From: Sipunculus nudus
Taxonomy: Eukaryota > Annelida > Sipuncula > Golfingiida > Sipunculidae
NCBI GenBank assembly: GCA_026874595.1
Contig: CM049307.1
Span: forward strand, 26,696,362-26,760,361
Length of the DNA stretch: 64,000 bases
Direction of reading: 5' to 3'
Under the pieces are notes generated by a model that was not told the origin of the DNA, did no database searches, and was given only the letters and a program-made list of their open reading frames with translations. The translations under genes were made by a program, and so were the position numbers. Below are positions 47,763 through 60,934 of this stretch, one piece after another (position 1 is the first letter of the stretch; the number at the start of each line of letters is the position of its first letter).

Positions 47763-50700
47763 ATGATATATTCATAATTTGTACAGCGATTAAAGCAAAT
47801 CTGGTTACAGTTATAGCGGTTTAATATTGGTACCACGGACAATAAATTCCATAAATTCACACAGAAACAGGTTCTACATTGGAGTGGACGAAAACACAGG
47901 CTTTAAGCGAATTAAACTTTGCATTGAAAAATGAGTTTATTAAATCACAGGTGAAAGTACCATTGGTTTCAGTATTTCAAACACAGTAACTGGTTGGTTT
48001 CACAATAAAATCTCCTCGTTTTCTAACGTCCAATCAGCTGACCTAGGTTATCAATTGATAACATCCCTCGTTGGGCGTTGGTTAATTAGAACATCTTGTG
48101 CCGCCCTACCTCGCCAGCCATCTAATCCAGCCAATGTGTGTTCTTATGGGCTTTAGCAAGATGCTACAACTCCCCAGCGTCCAGATTCCAGCGACTTAGC
48201 CGGCTGACCCGCCAGGGAGAGCAGGTTTGTGTACATAAGCGCCGATTGTTTGTCCGACACAACTGCGGCCATTCCCACACAGGCCAATTATCTCCAGTAT
48301 TGGTGGACTAAATGAGCGACTAATGCTTGATCATTGAGTCTCCATGGCTGACCAGCGCCCCCGAACCAAGACAGTGAAGCTATAACAACCACGGTCTCGA
48401 ACAGCAACAAGTCAGCCGAAATAGCTAACATTTTCTGCAGAAGGAAAGGGGAAAACAAAATGGAAGGTGTGTAAGATCAGTCCAGTAAACAATTGATACC
48501 AAAGATACACTAGTTAGAGAGCAGACAACAGAGCTCATAACTCCGCCTGTTGAAAATCAACACAGCTCTAATTTTTTTGGGTAATTTTCATGCTAAAGTC
48601 TCATCATACTACAAAGTTTCGTGGAATTCAGTTCGGAGTCTTTTTATCTTATCCTACCAAAAAAAGCCAACAAACAAACTGATTTTGAAGACGAGGTAAC
48701 ATAACCTTAGATATCACTCAAACCTAATCAGTCCCATCGTTGACAACTATTACGGGTTGTTTACCAGACACTCACACAAAAATTTATAAGGTTACGGTTC
48801 CTTTATTAAACGTCCATAATGTACCCTCTACCTACTGTTCTAATCTCAGTTTCACCAACCAAATAAACCGGTGTCTCCTATCAGATTGATCTGAGAATGT
48901 CGACACTGCAGCGTGACGTCTCACCAACCTGGCCACCAAGTGACCGTCTCTTCGACAATATATGACATAAGAGGGTTCGTAGATTGAGTAAAGAAACGAG
49001 CGCTTGGGTAATCAAATGCGGGTAATTCTAACCGATTACTTGAGTCCGAAGACTGGACTCGAGTACTCGTGTTGGATTTCATCTGGACATATCTAAGTAG
49101 TCATGTACCTATTAATGATTTCTTTATTTTCTTTGCCCTCCAAAAATAAGGTGTTATTGCATATGAATATACCACTGCATGCCAATAACAGCATTTCTGG
49201 ATTAATTGTAAAACCATATTTTCATCTGTACAAAGAGCACAAATACTGTACCAAAAAAAATTAATTTCCCATTTTAAAATCTCATCTACAATGTCGTTAT
49301 TGAATCAAGTAATCTAGTTACTCGTTTCGGTCCCACTGAGATGTACAGTTCATTACAGTATATGATCCAAGAAGTATGACCCATGCAGCACGAAAGGTTT
49401 CTTTATGCCTCAAAGTTTACATTCCGTAACTCGCCTACTCCAATACTGAGGACCAAATAGTCTTGTTGTGAAAAATTATCCGCCCCGAAACAATCACCCA
49501 TCGCAGTTCCTCGCTGTATTACCAATACCACGAGTACATGAACCCGGTTCAACACCCCTTGCCCTCTGCATAAAACTGAAAACCCCCTCATACCTTGTAA
49601 ACAAACAGACAGGAAAAAGACAGACAATACAGATGAAATGACAGGAAGAAACTCTTACCTCAGTTCTCTGTTGGCTTGGTTAACAGCAAAACTTAGCTCG
49701 GCTGATTCCATTAATAATAACCGAACAATAGTGTAGCTGCGCACGCATGAAGACGTGTTTTATTTTGACATAAAGTCTCAAGGTAACATATTAAATATAA
49801 TTTTTATAACCATTTCATTCATTTCGATAAAAAGCTCATCACAATTCAGGATCACACGTCATTAAAAAAATGTTCAGTGGCATGGCGGCTCCGCACAATG
49901 TGACAGGCGTGGCCATCCAGAGTCATGTGACAGATGACGTCATTTACACATTAATGTAAGCTTACTCCTGAATTCATATTACCGGGAGTCGCCGGTAAAT
50001 GATGATGGAAGCAAACGAGGATGAGATTGGCTACCGGTGCATCACAGAATAATGTGTGACGGGAAATGTAATATAATCACCGGACATGGCGGGTGTCACG
50101 TCACTGGGCATGGTTAGTTGCAAATTCATGTAATATAATCATGCCGTTGCACATTTTTGTAATAAAGTCACAGGTTGTACGATGGAAAATACAAGACACA
50201 TAATTATATTATTAAACACTTTTTAATATTTATATGATATCCCCATTGTCAGCCAAGGAACACTTATATACTGTATATACTCTCGTTTTGTTTGTCACAA
50301 TTTCTTACACTCGGCAAAATCATATAAAGAGGATTCTTTGCCACGCTTCACCGTATACCAACAAAACTGATATATGACAACCGCTAAAGGGTTATGGTGG
50401 AAACCAAATGTATATACATAACAAAGAAATCAAGAGCAAAGGTACTCTATGGTCTTTTTTTTTTTTCTTCGGAGTAACGACCTTGGTAAAACGCGTGGAA
50501 TACAACATTTGGCGTCACGATAAATTACAGAGTTACGTACCTTATCGGTGCGTGTAATGCAATATTTACCCGGCGTTTATACACTAAGACTCTCTTTAAC
50601 ACTGGTTTATGATCGCCTTGAGATGAGAAAGAATGCATCAACATAACTCCTGAGCCATTTGGTTTTGCCAATGAGACCCGGGTGACAATAGAATAGCAAT

Positions 50701-53040
50701 GACGACAAACGAGAACGGAGGAAGTCCGGCCCCTGCGTCATGACGGCGCTCGAGGTGGGACCAGTATTCATTTAACGACCCTTTCCGCGTGCTTTCACTT
50801 CGGAAGTGTTGAAAGCTTTATTCATTGTCATGAACGCCATACTTCAGGCAAATAACAGTCCCACAAGGTGTTAAAGTACACAACCTCCTGAGACAAAATA
50901 AACCAATTTGTCATGTCTATGTACGGGATATTTACCGAGGTGCATGACCGCTGTACATCGGGTTTTGTTTATGACTGTTAAACCTATTTCACATACCCCT
51001 ACGGTCGACATATTTCATAAAGAGTAAAAAGGACATGTACGTGTTTGACACCATATGAAGGAAATAATGAGAGAATCTACTAATCATTACCCTTTCCTGA
51101 CCTTGCCAATTTCTTACCTATGACAGAATGGTGTTTTCACATTATGTATTTACGACCAAAGGTTCATAATTACATCTTGCCACCCCGGACTGACATTATC
51201 AGTTTGGGTGGGAAGTCTGTTATAAGATCAAGAATATACCAACACTTGTAGGGGAAGTGAAATTCTATTGTTTTTTATTGACACCAGTTTATTGAATACA
51301 CACACAATACCATATTTCATAAACAATTATATAGATAATATTATTATATACATTACATATTATATTATATACATAAGAACCGTTTTAGCGACAAGAAAGC
51401 GGACCTGAGACAAAAAAGGAAGAGAAGCATAAAGAAAAAGTAGTTTAGGAAAAAGAATAAAGAAAGCTTACGTTTAAGGGAATGTTAATTTACTTTTAAA
51501 GGTTGTTTAATTTAGTTTTGATAACTTAAACGATAATCAATATTTATCAATATCAATAAATAAAACAAGGTCCTCATTTAAGGATAATACTGTCGCTCTA
51601 CATGTGTATTATGAATGTGGGGTTTTGATCTTTAAGGACTTATGGTGTCGAAAAAATGTTGAATATGGTCTTAAAATTACTTGAATGTATATAAATGTGT
51701 GTGTGTCTGTCTTGGTGTATGTGCATGTAATACAAAAACCAGAGAACTCCGCCGCATTCAAGGATTCAAAAGATGAACTCGGGAGACAGGCCTGTATTTC
51801 TTTGTGGTGTCAATTTGTTTCGGCCATTTAACAAAGTCACATGGGAGGGAATTTCAGAATAAAATCAAAATATCATGTAGTATTTTTTTACTGAAAATAA
51901 AAAGGGATAAATCATCCACTGAACGGTTGTATCTCTATCGTTGATAACTTAACCATAAACCACACATGCGTCTTGGCAGCAGCTCCAGCGGGACCTGATC
52001 CTCCAAGGACCGATCCATCAATGGGTGATGCATCCCAAAGAAACCAAAGGTCACATTCTGGAGGAAGAGATGTCAGTGACGTCATAAGGTCGAGCGTCGT
52101 TCAGACACCCGGCTAAGTGGCCCCTTGAGACCATTTGAGCCTCTTAACACTCGCAACCCCTACCTGAATAACGCCGCATGCCGGCAGACCGTCACCACTT
52201 ACAAGGGGGGTTGGTTAACTCCCAGCCTAGCCAAGCCATCATCAGTATTTACTGTTGCTGTGTCACACCTTATTATAATCAACAGCTTTAGCCATGTAAG
52301 TGTCTCATTAGATATATGACACACTCTGAGCCACGCTTGACTCGGCGGCCTCTCTGTAATCTGGAAACCCTGAACTCTGACGATAGGTCAAGTAGAATTG
52401 CTCTTTACAAGAATGATGATATTTCATGGTGTTTAACTAGACACTAGAATGGTAATTTGTCTCCTTGTGTAACATTATATATCAAATCATCTATAATCCA
52501 GCAGGGCAGATAAGACTGTAGAGCCAAGTCACTGAAGTTAATCTAATCACATCTGAATAGAGAGAAAATGTCAAAATCAACTACGAGTATTTTTATTCAA
52601 AATAATGTATTGATGCCTTTAATCAATGTTATTGTGTGTTGGGTTTGTAATCATGCTCCATGCGGACCCGTGGTTAATGAATGCTTCCTTTAACACATTT
52701 CAATCATTATTTCCTTGATCAATCAGAGCAGGGGGAAATGTCGTTCATCTAAATGCACGTCGTCTGTGTTTAAATTCCAAATTATCAGTCTGATCAGCAA
52801 AAGTCGCCTGATTAAGATTACTTTGGGGAGGTGTTTAAAGAAATTTTACGCCTGGGAGATTATGAAAAGGACTAAAATTAATTATTCTGATAATATACAA
52901 TATTTAATCAATTCTTTTAAAAATCAAAGTGACATGAGGGGAGATCTTTTTAGACATAATATAAACATTCTGTTATAGGAGCCTATGGGCGATAATCCTG
53001 ATAACTATTGTTACGGAGTGACATAAAAGCCGACCAAACT
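47763..53040. other. No gene recognised
   Basis: Has a GC-richer block at 48050-48370 and TGACGTCA at 49935-49942 and 52077-52084. Open frames at 49403-49627 and 52715-52978 show no domain. Confidence 0.5.
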
Positions 53041-53059
53041 GTCTCGCTAGTGAAGCTTG

Positions 53060-53132
53060 CTCTTCTAGCGAAGCGGTTGGTACGTCGGACTTGTGCGCCA
53101 CCAAAATGGGTTCGAATCCCGGATCGGCCCAG
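53060..53132 (+). repeat. tRNA-derived SINE-like head (pol III A and B boxes)
   Basis: TAGCGAAGCGGTTGG (53066-53080) resembles a pol III A box and GGGTTCGAATCCC (53108-53120) is a near-perfect B box, at tRNA-like spacing. The would-be acceptor-stem ends do not pair, so this is not a functional tRNA. It may be a SINE head or a tRNA pseudogene. Confidence 0.5.
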
Positions 53133-53587
53133 AATTTTCCACTGAAAAAATTGTCTTCGTAACAAATGGGGGCTCGTCCAACGTGACGGTAAACTTTGTG
53201 GTCCAGGGATTAAGCTCACCAAAGTGTGACTCCTGGGATAATTAGTCTTGTTCTGATAAGAACGCTCTTAAGAATGGAGAAACTGTTCTGTTTAATAACG
53301 GATTACGTAGCATGTGTTTATACAGGTGGGCCATCATCACCTGTCAAGGGGCACGATGCAAGCGCAGCACAGAGGAGCAGGAGAGGTCGTGCAGGGCCTT
53401 TGTCAGGTGGACAGATTAAATACTAAAAGAACAATGTTAGCTCGACTTGCACGAAGAAGTTGAGAATTTTAAAAATCCCTGAAGGTCCGTCCTGATGATA
53501 TCATCTCCTGTTAAAGTGGGACTGAAAGATGTGCCTTTGGGTTATTAGACCAAGCGGGATTCCAGAAGGAATCTTTGAATGTCTGTG
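53133..53587. other. No gene recognised; retroelement-like primer-binding motif
   Basis: TGGGGGCTCGTCC at 53167-53179 equals the first 13 bases of a tRNA-Pro-type LTR-retrotransposon primer-binding site and follows TAACA. Nothing else is identified. Confidence 0.3.
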
Positions 53588-53976
53588 GCAGCTACGCTTT
53601 CACATACTTTGATTCAGTGAGCCACTCTGGCGTCAATATTTCATGAAAAATTAACAAGCTTGCAAATTCTCGGGCCGAAATAAAAACAGTCAGTAATCAT
53701 CCCAACGAAAAACTGTGAATAATACACTCTTTACACAAAACACATGCACCAGAAACGGGATAAATTTATATGGCTTAATATGATTGGTCAAATTCTCGAT
53801 GCCTATCCGGAAATGCTAAATGTTTGGTGTAGAACTAATATAGAACCAGACATGCTACGGCAGCCGCGGAGAACTAGCGTACACGAGTCATTTGATTGGT
53901 TCAATTGCCATGTTTCTGTTCATGAAATAGACGCCAGAGCGGCTCCCTGAATCAAGGTCTGTGACATCGAAGCTGC
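53588..53976. mobile_element. MITE with ~60-bp terminal inverted repeats
   Basis: The left arm (53588-53648: GCAGCTACGCTTTCACA... to ...ATTTCATGAA) and right arm (about 53917-53976, reverse complement) match over about 60 bases, including TTTGATTCAG / CTTGATTCAG and CTCTGGCGTC. The similarity may reach a few bases outward (GTCT). Total about 390 bases, no transposase. A degraded relative lies at 45527. Confidence 0.8.
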
Positions 53977-54269
53977 AATAGACTTAACAGTTTGAAGATA
54001 AATCACTGTGTTGTCAGCAAACAGGTTAACAAGGATCTATCAAGTATCGGAATGTACATGAAAATTGATTATCGGATTATCAGTCATAAAAAGTTAAAAC
54101 GTTAAATTAAGAAGTATTGAAGCATTGGTCGACATGAAGATATCTCATTATCAGTCAGATATCAGATTAATATGAAAATGAATTGTTGGTTAATAATACC
54201 AGAAAGGCTAAAAGGATAAGGGTCGTGTGAATTTCAATCAAAAACTGGAGATACGCTATTGCCTAACGA
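53977..54269. other. Spacer before the 41-bp minisatellite
   Basis: AT-rich, with faint minisatellite-like fragments (ATTATCAGTC) near 54080 and 54150. Confidence 0.4.
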
Positions 54270-56330
54270 TCCCTTGAAGCAAGGATCGAGTTATCAGTCC
54301 GAATATGTTAACAGGAAGATGGATCGTCAAGTTATTAGTCTGAATAGGTTAATAGTAAGATGGATCGTAAAGATATCAGTTCGAATAGGTAGACAGGAAG
54401 ATGGATCGTCAAGTTATTAATCCGAATTGGTTAATAGGAAGATGGATCGTCATGTTATCAGTTAGAATAGGATACCAGGGAGATGGATAGTCAGGTTATC
54501 AGTCCGAATAGGTTAACAGGAATATGGACCATCACGTTGTCAGATAGAATAGAATAACAGGAAGATGGATCGTCAAATTATCCGTCCGAATAGGTTAATA
54601 AGAAGATGGATCGTCAATTGATCAGTCCGAATAGGTTAACTGGAAGATAGATCGTCAAGTTATCAGTCCGAATAGGATAACAGGAAGATGGATAGATGGA
54701 TAGTCAAATTATCCGTCCGAATGGGTTAACAGGAAGATGGATCGTCAAATTATCAATCCGAGTAGGTTAACAGGAAGTTGGATCGTCAAGTTATCAGTCC
54801 GAATAGGATAATAGGAAGATGGATCGTCAAATTATCCGTCCGAATAGGTTAATAAGAAGATGGATCGTCAATTGATCAGTCCGAATAGGTTAACTGGAAG
54901 ATAGATCGTCAAGTTATCAGTCCGAATAGGATAACAGGAAGATGGATAGATGGATAGTCAAATTATCCGTCCGAATGGGTTAACAGGAAGATGGATCGTC
55001 AAATTATCAATCCAAATAGGTCAATAGGAAGATGGATCGACAAGTTAGCAGTCCGAATAGGATAACAGGAAGATTGACCGTCAAGTTATCAGTCCGAATA
55101 GGTTAATAGGAAGATGGATCGAGCGCCCAGTTATTAGTCCGAATAGGTCGATAGGAAGATGGATCGTCACATTATCAGTCCGATGGGATAACAGAAAGAT
55201 GGATCGTCAAGTTATCAGTTCGAATAGGTTACCAGGAAGATGGATCGTCAAGTTATCAATCCGAGTAGGTTAATAGGAAGATGGATCGTCAAGTTATCAG
55301 TCCGAATATGATAAAAGAAGATGGATCGCCGAGTTATAAGTCCGAATAAGTTAATAGGAAGAAGGATCATCACATTATCAGTCCGAATAGGTTAACAGGA
55401 AGATGGATCGTCAAGTTATCAGTCCGAATAGGATCATAGGAAGATGGATCGTCAAGTTATCAGTCCGAATAGGATAATAGGAAGATGGATCGTCAAATTA
55501 TCCGTCCGAATAGGTTAATAAGAAGATGGATCGTCAATTGATCAGTCCGAATAGGTTAACTGGAAGATAGATCGTCAAGTTATCAGTCCGAATAGGATAA
55601 CAGGAAGATGGATAGATGGATAGTCAAATTATCCGTCCGAATGGGTTAACAGGAAGATGGATCGTCAAATTATCAATCCAAATAGGTCAATAGGAAGATG
55701 GATCGACAAGTTAGCAGTCCGATTAGGATAACAGGAAGATTGACCGTCAAGTTATCAGTCCGAATAGGTTAATAGGAAGATGGATCGAGCGCCCAGTTAT
55801 TAGTCCGAATAGGTCGATAGGAAGATGGATCGTCACATTATCAGTCGGATGGGATAACAGAAAGATGGATCGTCAAGTTATCAGTTCGAATAGGTTACCA
55901 GGAAGATGGATCGTCAAGTTATCAATCCGAGTAGGTTAAAAGGAAGATAGATCGTCAAGTTATCAGTCCAAATATGATAATAAGAAGATGGATCGCCGAG
56001 TTATAAGTCCGAATAAGTTAATAGGAAGAAGGATCATCACATTATCAGTCCGAATAGGTTAACAGGAAGATGGATCGTCAAGTTATCAGTCCGAATAGGA
56101 TCATAGGAAGATGGATCGTCAAGTTATCAGTCCGAATAGGATAATAGGAAGACTGATCGTCAAGTTATCGGTCCGAATAGTTTAATAGGAAGATGGATCG
56201 TCAAGTTTCCAGTCTAAATAAGTTAATAGGAAGATGGATCGTCAAGTTATCAGTCCGAATAGGATAACAATAAGATGGATCGTAATGTTATAGGTCTGAA
56301 TATATATAACGAAGATGGATCGTCAAACTT
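54270..56330. repeat. 41-bp minisatellite (~50 units) with higher-order duplications
   Basis: Core: GGAAGATGGATCGTCAAG, then TTATCAGTCCGAATAGG. GTCCG at 55381, 55422 and 55463 fixes the 41-base period. Within it a ~253-bp block is duplicated (54601 and 54854). A ~666-bp block is duplicated as 54854-55520 and 55521-56187, tagged by the rare insert GAGCGCCCAG at 55121 and 55787. Confidence 0.95.
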
Positions 56331-59300
56331 CACTCGCATCTCGTTGACACATTGACAGGAAGATGCTATATTTTCTGTCGAAACCTTTGTTGAGAGGAGA
56401 ATCCTTGGACCATCAGACCAAACATTTGATAAGAAGATTGATAGTCGGGTTATACTTAAGGTAACGGAACTTTGGCTTATTCATCAAAAGTTGTAACAAG
56501 AAGAACTGTTGCTCCGTTATCAATATAAACAGGTTGATAAGGAGTCTAGAAAGAAACTGACAACCAAACGGGTCGTTTAGATACCATATTGCACATGAAT
56601 AAGCATTACTAATATTTTCTTTTACACATTTAAAACTCAAACTCCGTAAACCATACACGCACATAATAGGAATGTGATGATATGGCTTGTACTGGGTAAT
56701 CAATCCCAACACAACAGACATGCAGAAAACCAATTATCCTTTCGCGGTTTAACTTCCATTTTATCAGTGTCTACGGACTAGTGTGTGAATTAAGGACAAT
56801 ATTTATCGGCATGGTAAATATAAATGAACGGGTTTTATAAAAGCATTGACTTAAAACTATGGTTAGACATTTCACATAATTGCCACAAAATACAAGCTAC
56901 ATGAGATATAACGGCTGTGTATAGATAGTACCTGATGTTATAAGATGGCTGTCCTGTGATGAGTGACCTGGAAGAGGAGGATTGTCTGTTCACTTCGTCG
57001 TCTGGCTCCTGATATAACCCCGGCTGCAGCTGAATCATATGTGTTTGTAATGAGGTTCTGAAATGAGGCCGGTAATAGATGGGACCCCCGAGTCAAGCCG
57101 ACAAGAAAAGCCGGAGCCCTCGGCCTGTACTACATTTCAGGAGTATAAAATATCGGGGTAAAGGTCACTTGTACTACGTTAAAGTACAAATAATCGATCT
57201 ATGTCGTCAGTGTGTGTTAATAAGATCATTCATGAGATCATTCTTTGATGATATTTAAAACACCACTGTATAAGTTCATGTCTGGACAAAGCAAGTATTC
57301 ATTTAACTATTTTCTTCTGCTTTTTCACACCTTGTTGTTAGTTCTTCAGTAAGAAAGGTTAGTAATGAGTTCTGTTTCATAAGTTTTCTCCCAAGTATAT
57401 ATTTATTTGTGTAATATTTTTACACCTATATGTATATATTTTTAATGAAACAATGTATTTGTTTCTGCCTTCACTGACGCATTATTCATTCAAAATTCCT
57501 GAAAATAATTTGGAAGAATTAATTCTGGAGGAGCGGTTGCTGGACGATATACCTTGGGGACAGTCCCGCACTAGAAATTAATCCCTCTCTCTGATACTCC
57601 ATTTGCAAAAAAGAATTAATAATAATTTATTCATTTATCATGTGGTCTATTTCCTTCAAGCCATAGATCAATTCTAAATGAAAAATAAACGAGATATTTC
57701 ATTTTGCCTAGATGACGTATATTTGTGTTTAAATTAACTTATTTCCGCCTGTAAATATAGTGTTCTCCCTAATGCTATCTAACAGACGTTAAATATATTA
57801 AGAAAAAAATAGATCGGTTTCTCAAACATCGCGCGCGTAAATTATGACCTACGCACCAAAAAGGTTTATTTTGGTTTTCAGTAGAGGTTTACGTTTATAG
57901 GATAATTCCTTCGAGAAACAATATAATTTAGATAAAATTTCCATTTTTTTATAATGAGTTATCACCTGTTTAACAAAGTAATCCTGATAATACCAGTGTC
58001 CCCTATCATATTTTAAACTATAATAAAATTAATTTGCCAGACCGAACTTATTTCAGAAATAGGTATCATACATAGAAATAGGAACCAATATGCCTTTAAT
58101 GATATTTGTTGCTTAATGTATGCTTGGTTATTTGATAATACTTGAGGGCATTAGATGAACCGTAGGTTATATTCTATTATTTGACAACAGTATACATGCC
58201 TTGAGGTCCACTGGACTTAGTTCACTAGTTAACTCTATAATATACTTCAACAAGTGATTTTTTTAAAGAAAGAACAAGCAACATAGAAAATATCCAATAA
58301 TTAAATGTAATGCACTTGAAAAAAAGTTAAATTACGCCAACTGTTTGAAGCAGCTGTCAGATATCCCTCTGAGGGAATACAAAATTTCCTTTTAAGGACT
58401 CGAGGGACATGATCACAGAAGCCCGCGGTAGACCAAATGGCTTACAGGCCCCTCAGATTATATCTTACGTCATCAAATGTACGCTTCAAAGCGCCGATTT
58501 TCCCGACGGACCCCGGGAGATGTACAGCCGGGTTCTTTGGTTTATGGCCTCACAATTTCACAGCCCAGCAGTTTCGTGCTGTTACCTATAATCGTCGGGA
58601 AAAGTTTACAGCTTACACCAAATTTGTCCATCTGCCTTCCAATCATGGCGTAATAGGTGAAACCGGAATTATTATTCGGCGGTATTTTATTGACAGGAAG
58701 AAAAATTTACGGCCATACTGCATGGGATTATACTTAGGAAGAGCTTGATATATCAAGTGATGTGGTGTAATTAAGTGGTTCCGGATGCCGCTATCTTCCC
58801 ATGTGCTCTGTGCAAGCTGTTTGTCCAGCAAGCCGATGTTACTTGACAGTATTCAAATGTATATGGATGACAAGGATCATTTATTATACCTTGTTTTGTA
58901 AGGGTTACCAGTCAGTTAGAGATTGCTGGATGTATGACCACCAGTCGTAAATTCAGAATGTGCAAAACACCATTCTATCATAGGTTAGGGAGCGCCTTAA
59001 ATATTCATGTAACGTCAGGAAGTGATTGTGATTTGCAAACCTTCGGAGGGGTTCCGTTTAAGGAACATAAATGCATATTTTGTATAACTTTTTTTGGATG
59101 ACTTGTATATAAATATGACCTTGTTTTAAATTCAAATTAACAAACTTACAAACAGCTTAACTGACTTTTGCCCTGTATATAATCATGGCAAGTCGCGTTA
59201 AAACATGGCACACCGTGTATTCAGGGGCAAGTAATGGTGCTTAATCAAAATATGTTGTATGCCTGGCTGGCAAATGGACCAACATGCTTTCAAATTGTTG

Positions 59301-60169
59301 GTTTCCATGGCAACCTGTGCTTATATATTATCCAGTAATTCTGTATTTTAAAATTGCTATATATTTGTTGCTTTTAATTGTAAAACATTGAAATAAACAC
59401 TAAAATGTAGCAAATTAAAATATTTGGCTTACCATTTAAATTTTAATATTTTCTTTTTTTTTCTTACTCCGCTCGATATTGTAACTCTGTCTTATAATAT
59501 TGTTTATCCATCTTAAGCATACAATTGTAATTATAGTAGCTATATTACATGAGGGACAGCATCTAAACAACATAATACACATTTAGTATTTAAAATTGCT
59601 CTGACCTTTCAATATATTAACCTTATACCTGGTTATATATTTGTTCAATTTACAAAGAGAATTTCATAACTGCTCCAAATGGTTGCCATAATAGCTCAGT
59701 TCTAGCTCAATAAGACAGTTACCTCATAAGGTCGCCCAGTACGTGAAGCTAAATAAGAAGTGATCCAGGGTTTTAAAGCGATGTCGATATATAAGGAAAT
59801 AAGTTTTTAGGTAATAAACTGATAATTGGCTTTTACGGTATTAATGGTAATAAACTTGCACATATTTTGTGCATACATCTTGCTCTCTATTTGTTATAAA
59901 CAAGGCCCCAAAGGCCTTATGTGTGACTGTTTAATTTTTCACGACTGCCGTTAGAGATTCTTGTTGAATCGCTTTGTAGTCGTGTAGTCATGACAAGGTC
60001 GTTTCATGTCGTATCCATTATAGTTATACCCAGTTTCACATCACGCAATGAAAAAGATAATCCTCAACAAAAATCTCCTAAATCGGCAAACAGACAAACC
60101 AACCAACCAACCAAAGGGAAAGCATAATACGACGTAAGTATGTTAATAATTGTATCCCCAGACAAAGTC
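56331..60169. other. No gene recognised
   Basis: AT-rich sequence. A less AT-rich open block at 58400-58750 has no recognisable protein motif. A possible tRNA-like A box near 59690 has no B box. Confidence 0.5.
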
Positions 60170-60934
60170 AGGATACTATGGTTAAGGCACGGTCGCGCCG
60201 CCGCCTCCGCCACCGCCGCCGCCGCCGCCGCCGAGACTTCTTTCAGGCGAAATAACTCGAAAACGTTTCACAGATCTTTACCAAACCTTACATGTCTATA
60301 AATATGGGTGAGAGGACGAAGCATGTTTACAATGGGGTCACGACCTTTACTAGGAGAGTGACCTTTACCATGAAAAGGTCCATTTTCGGAGAAAATCACA
60401 CAAATTCTTAAATATCACAAAAATTATTGCATGATTTGATCCAAAAATCAGGTTGACCGAAGATCTTGGATAGTGTTGTCATGTACCGGAAACTGGTGGC
60501 GTCACCTGTTATCCTTTTCTTGTTTTCGTGCCGCGTTGTACACCCATCATTGCCAACTGACATGTACTGTGAGCATTATAAGTTAAAAACTAATGGACAG
60601 TTTCTTTCATATTATGCATATACATAGATATACCCATGTGAAAGTTGCTAATATCTGAGGAATCGTTCAATGTATTGGTGTGCAATTTGGCATGTAAATC
60701 CATCTTAGACAATTTTATTTCATCAATCAGACACATGGCGCCACCTACCTTACCAGTTTAATAGTATAAAAAATTCCCCTTTTCTCAAAAGTTATTCGCC
60801 ATATTGGCCCCCATATTTGGTGAAAAATATTGTTTCTCAAGTTTAAAGATAGAAGAAACCATGGTCTCTTACCAAGTGCCAGTATATGCTATTGAAAATG
60901 GGGGCCTATTCTTAATTTTCTGAGGATACTATGG
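60170..60934. repeat. Repeat-like block flanked by a 12-bp direct repeat, with (CCG)n
   Basis: AGGATACTATGG occurs at 60170-60181 and 60923-60934. The first copy is followed by a GCC/CCG tract (60195-60233), unusual in this AT-rich window. The direct repeat could be a long target-site duplication or part of a repeated unit. No coding sequence found. Confidence 0.35.
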
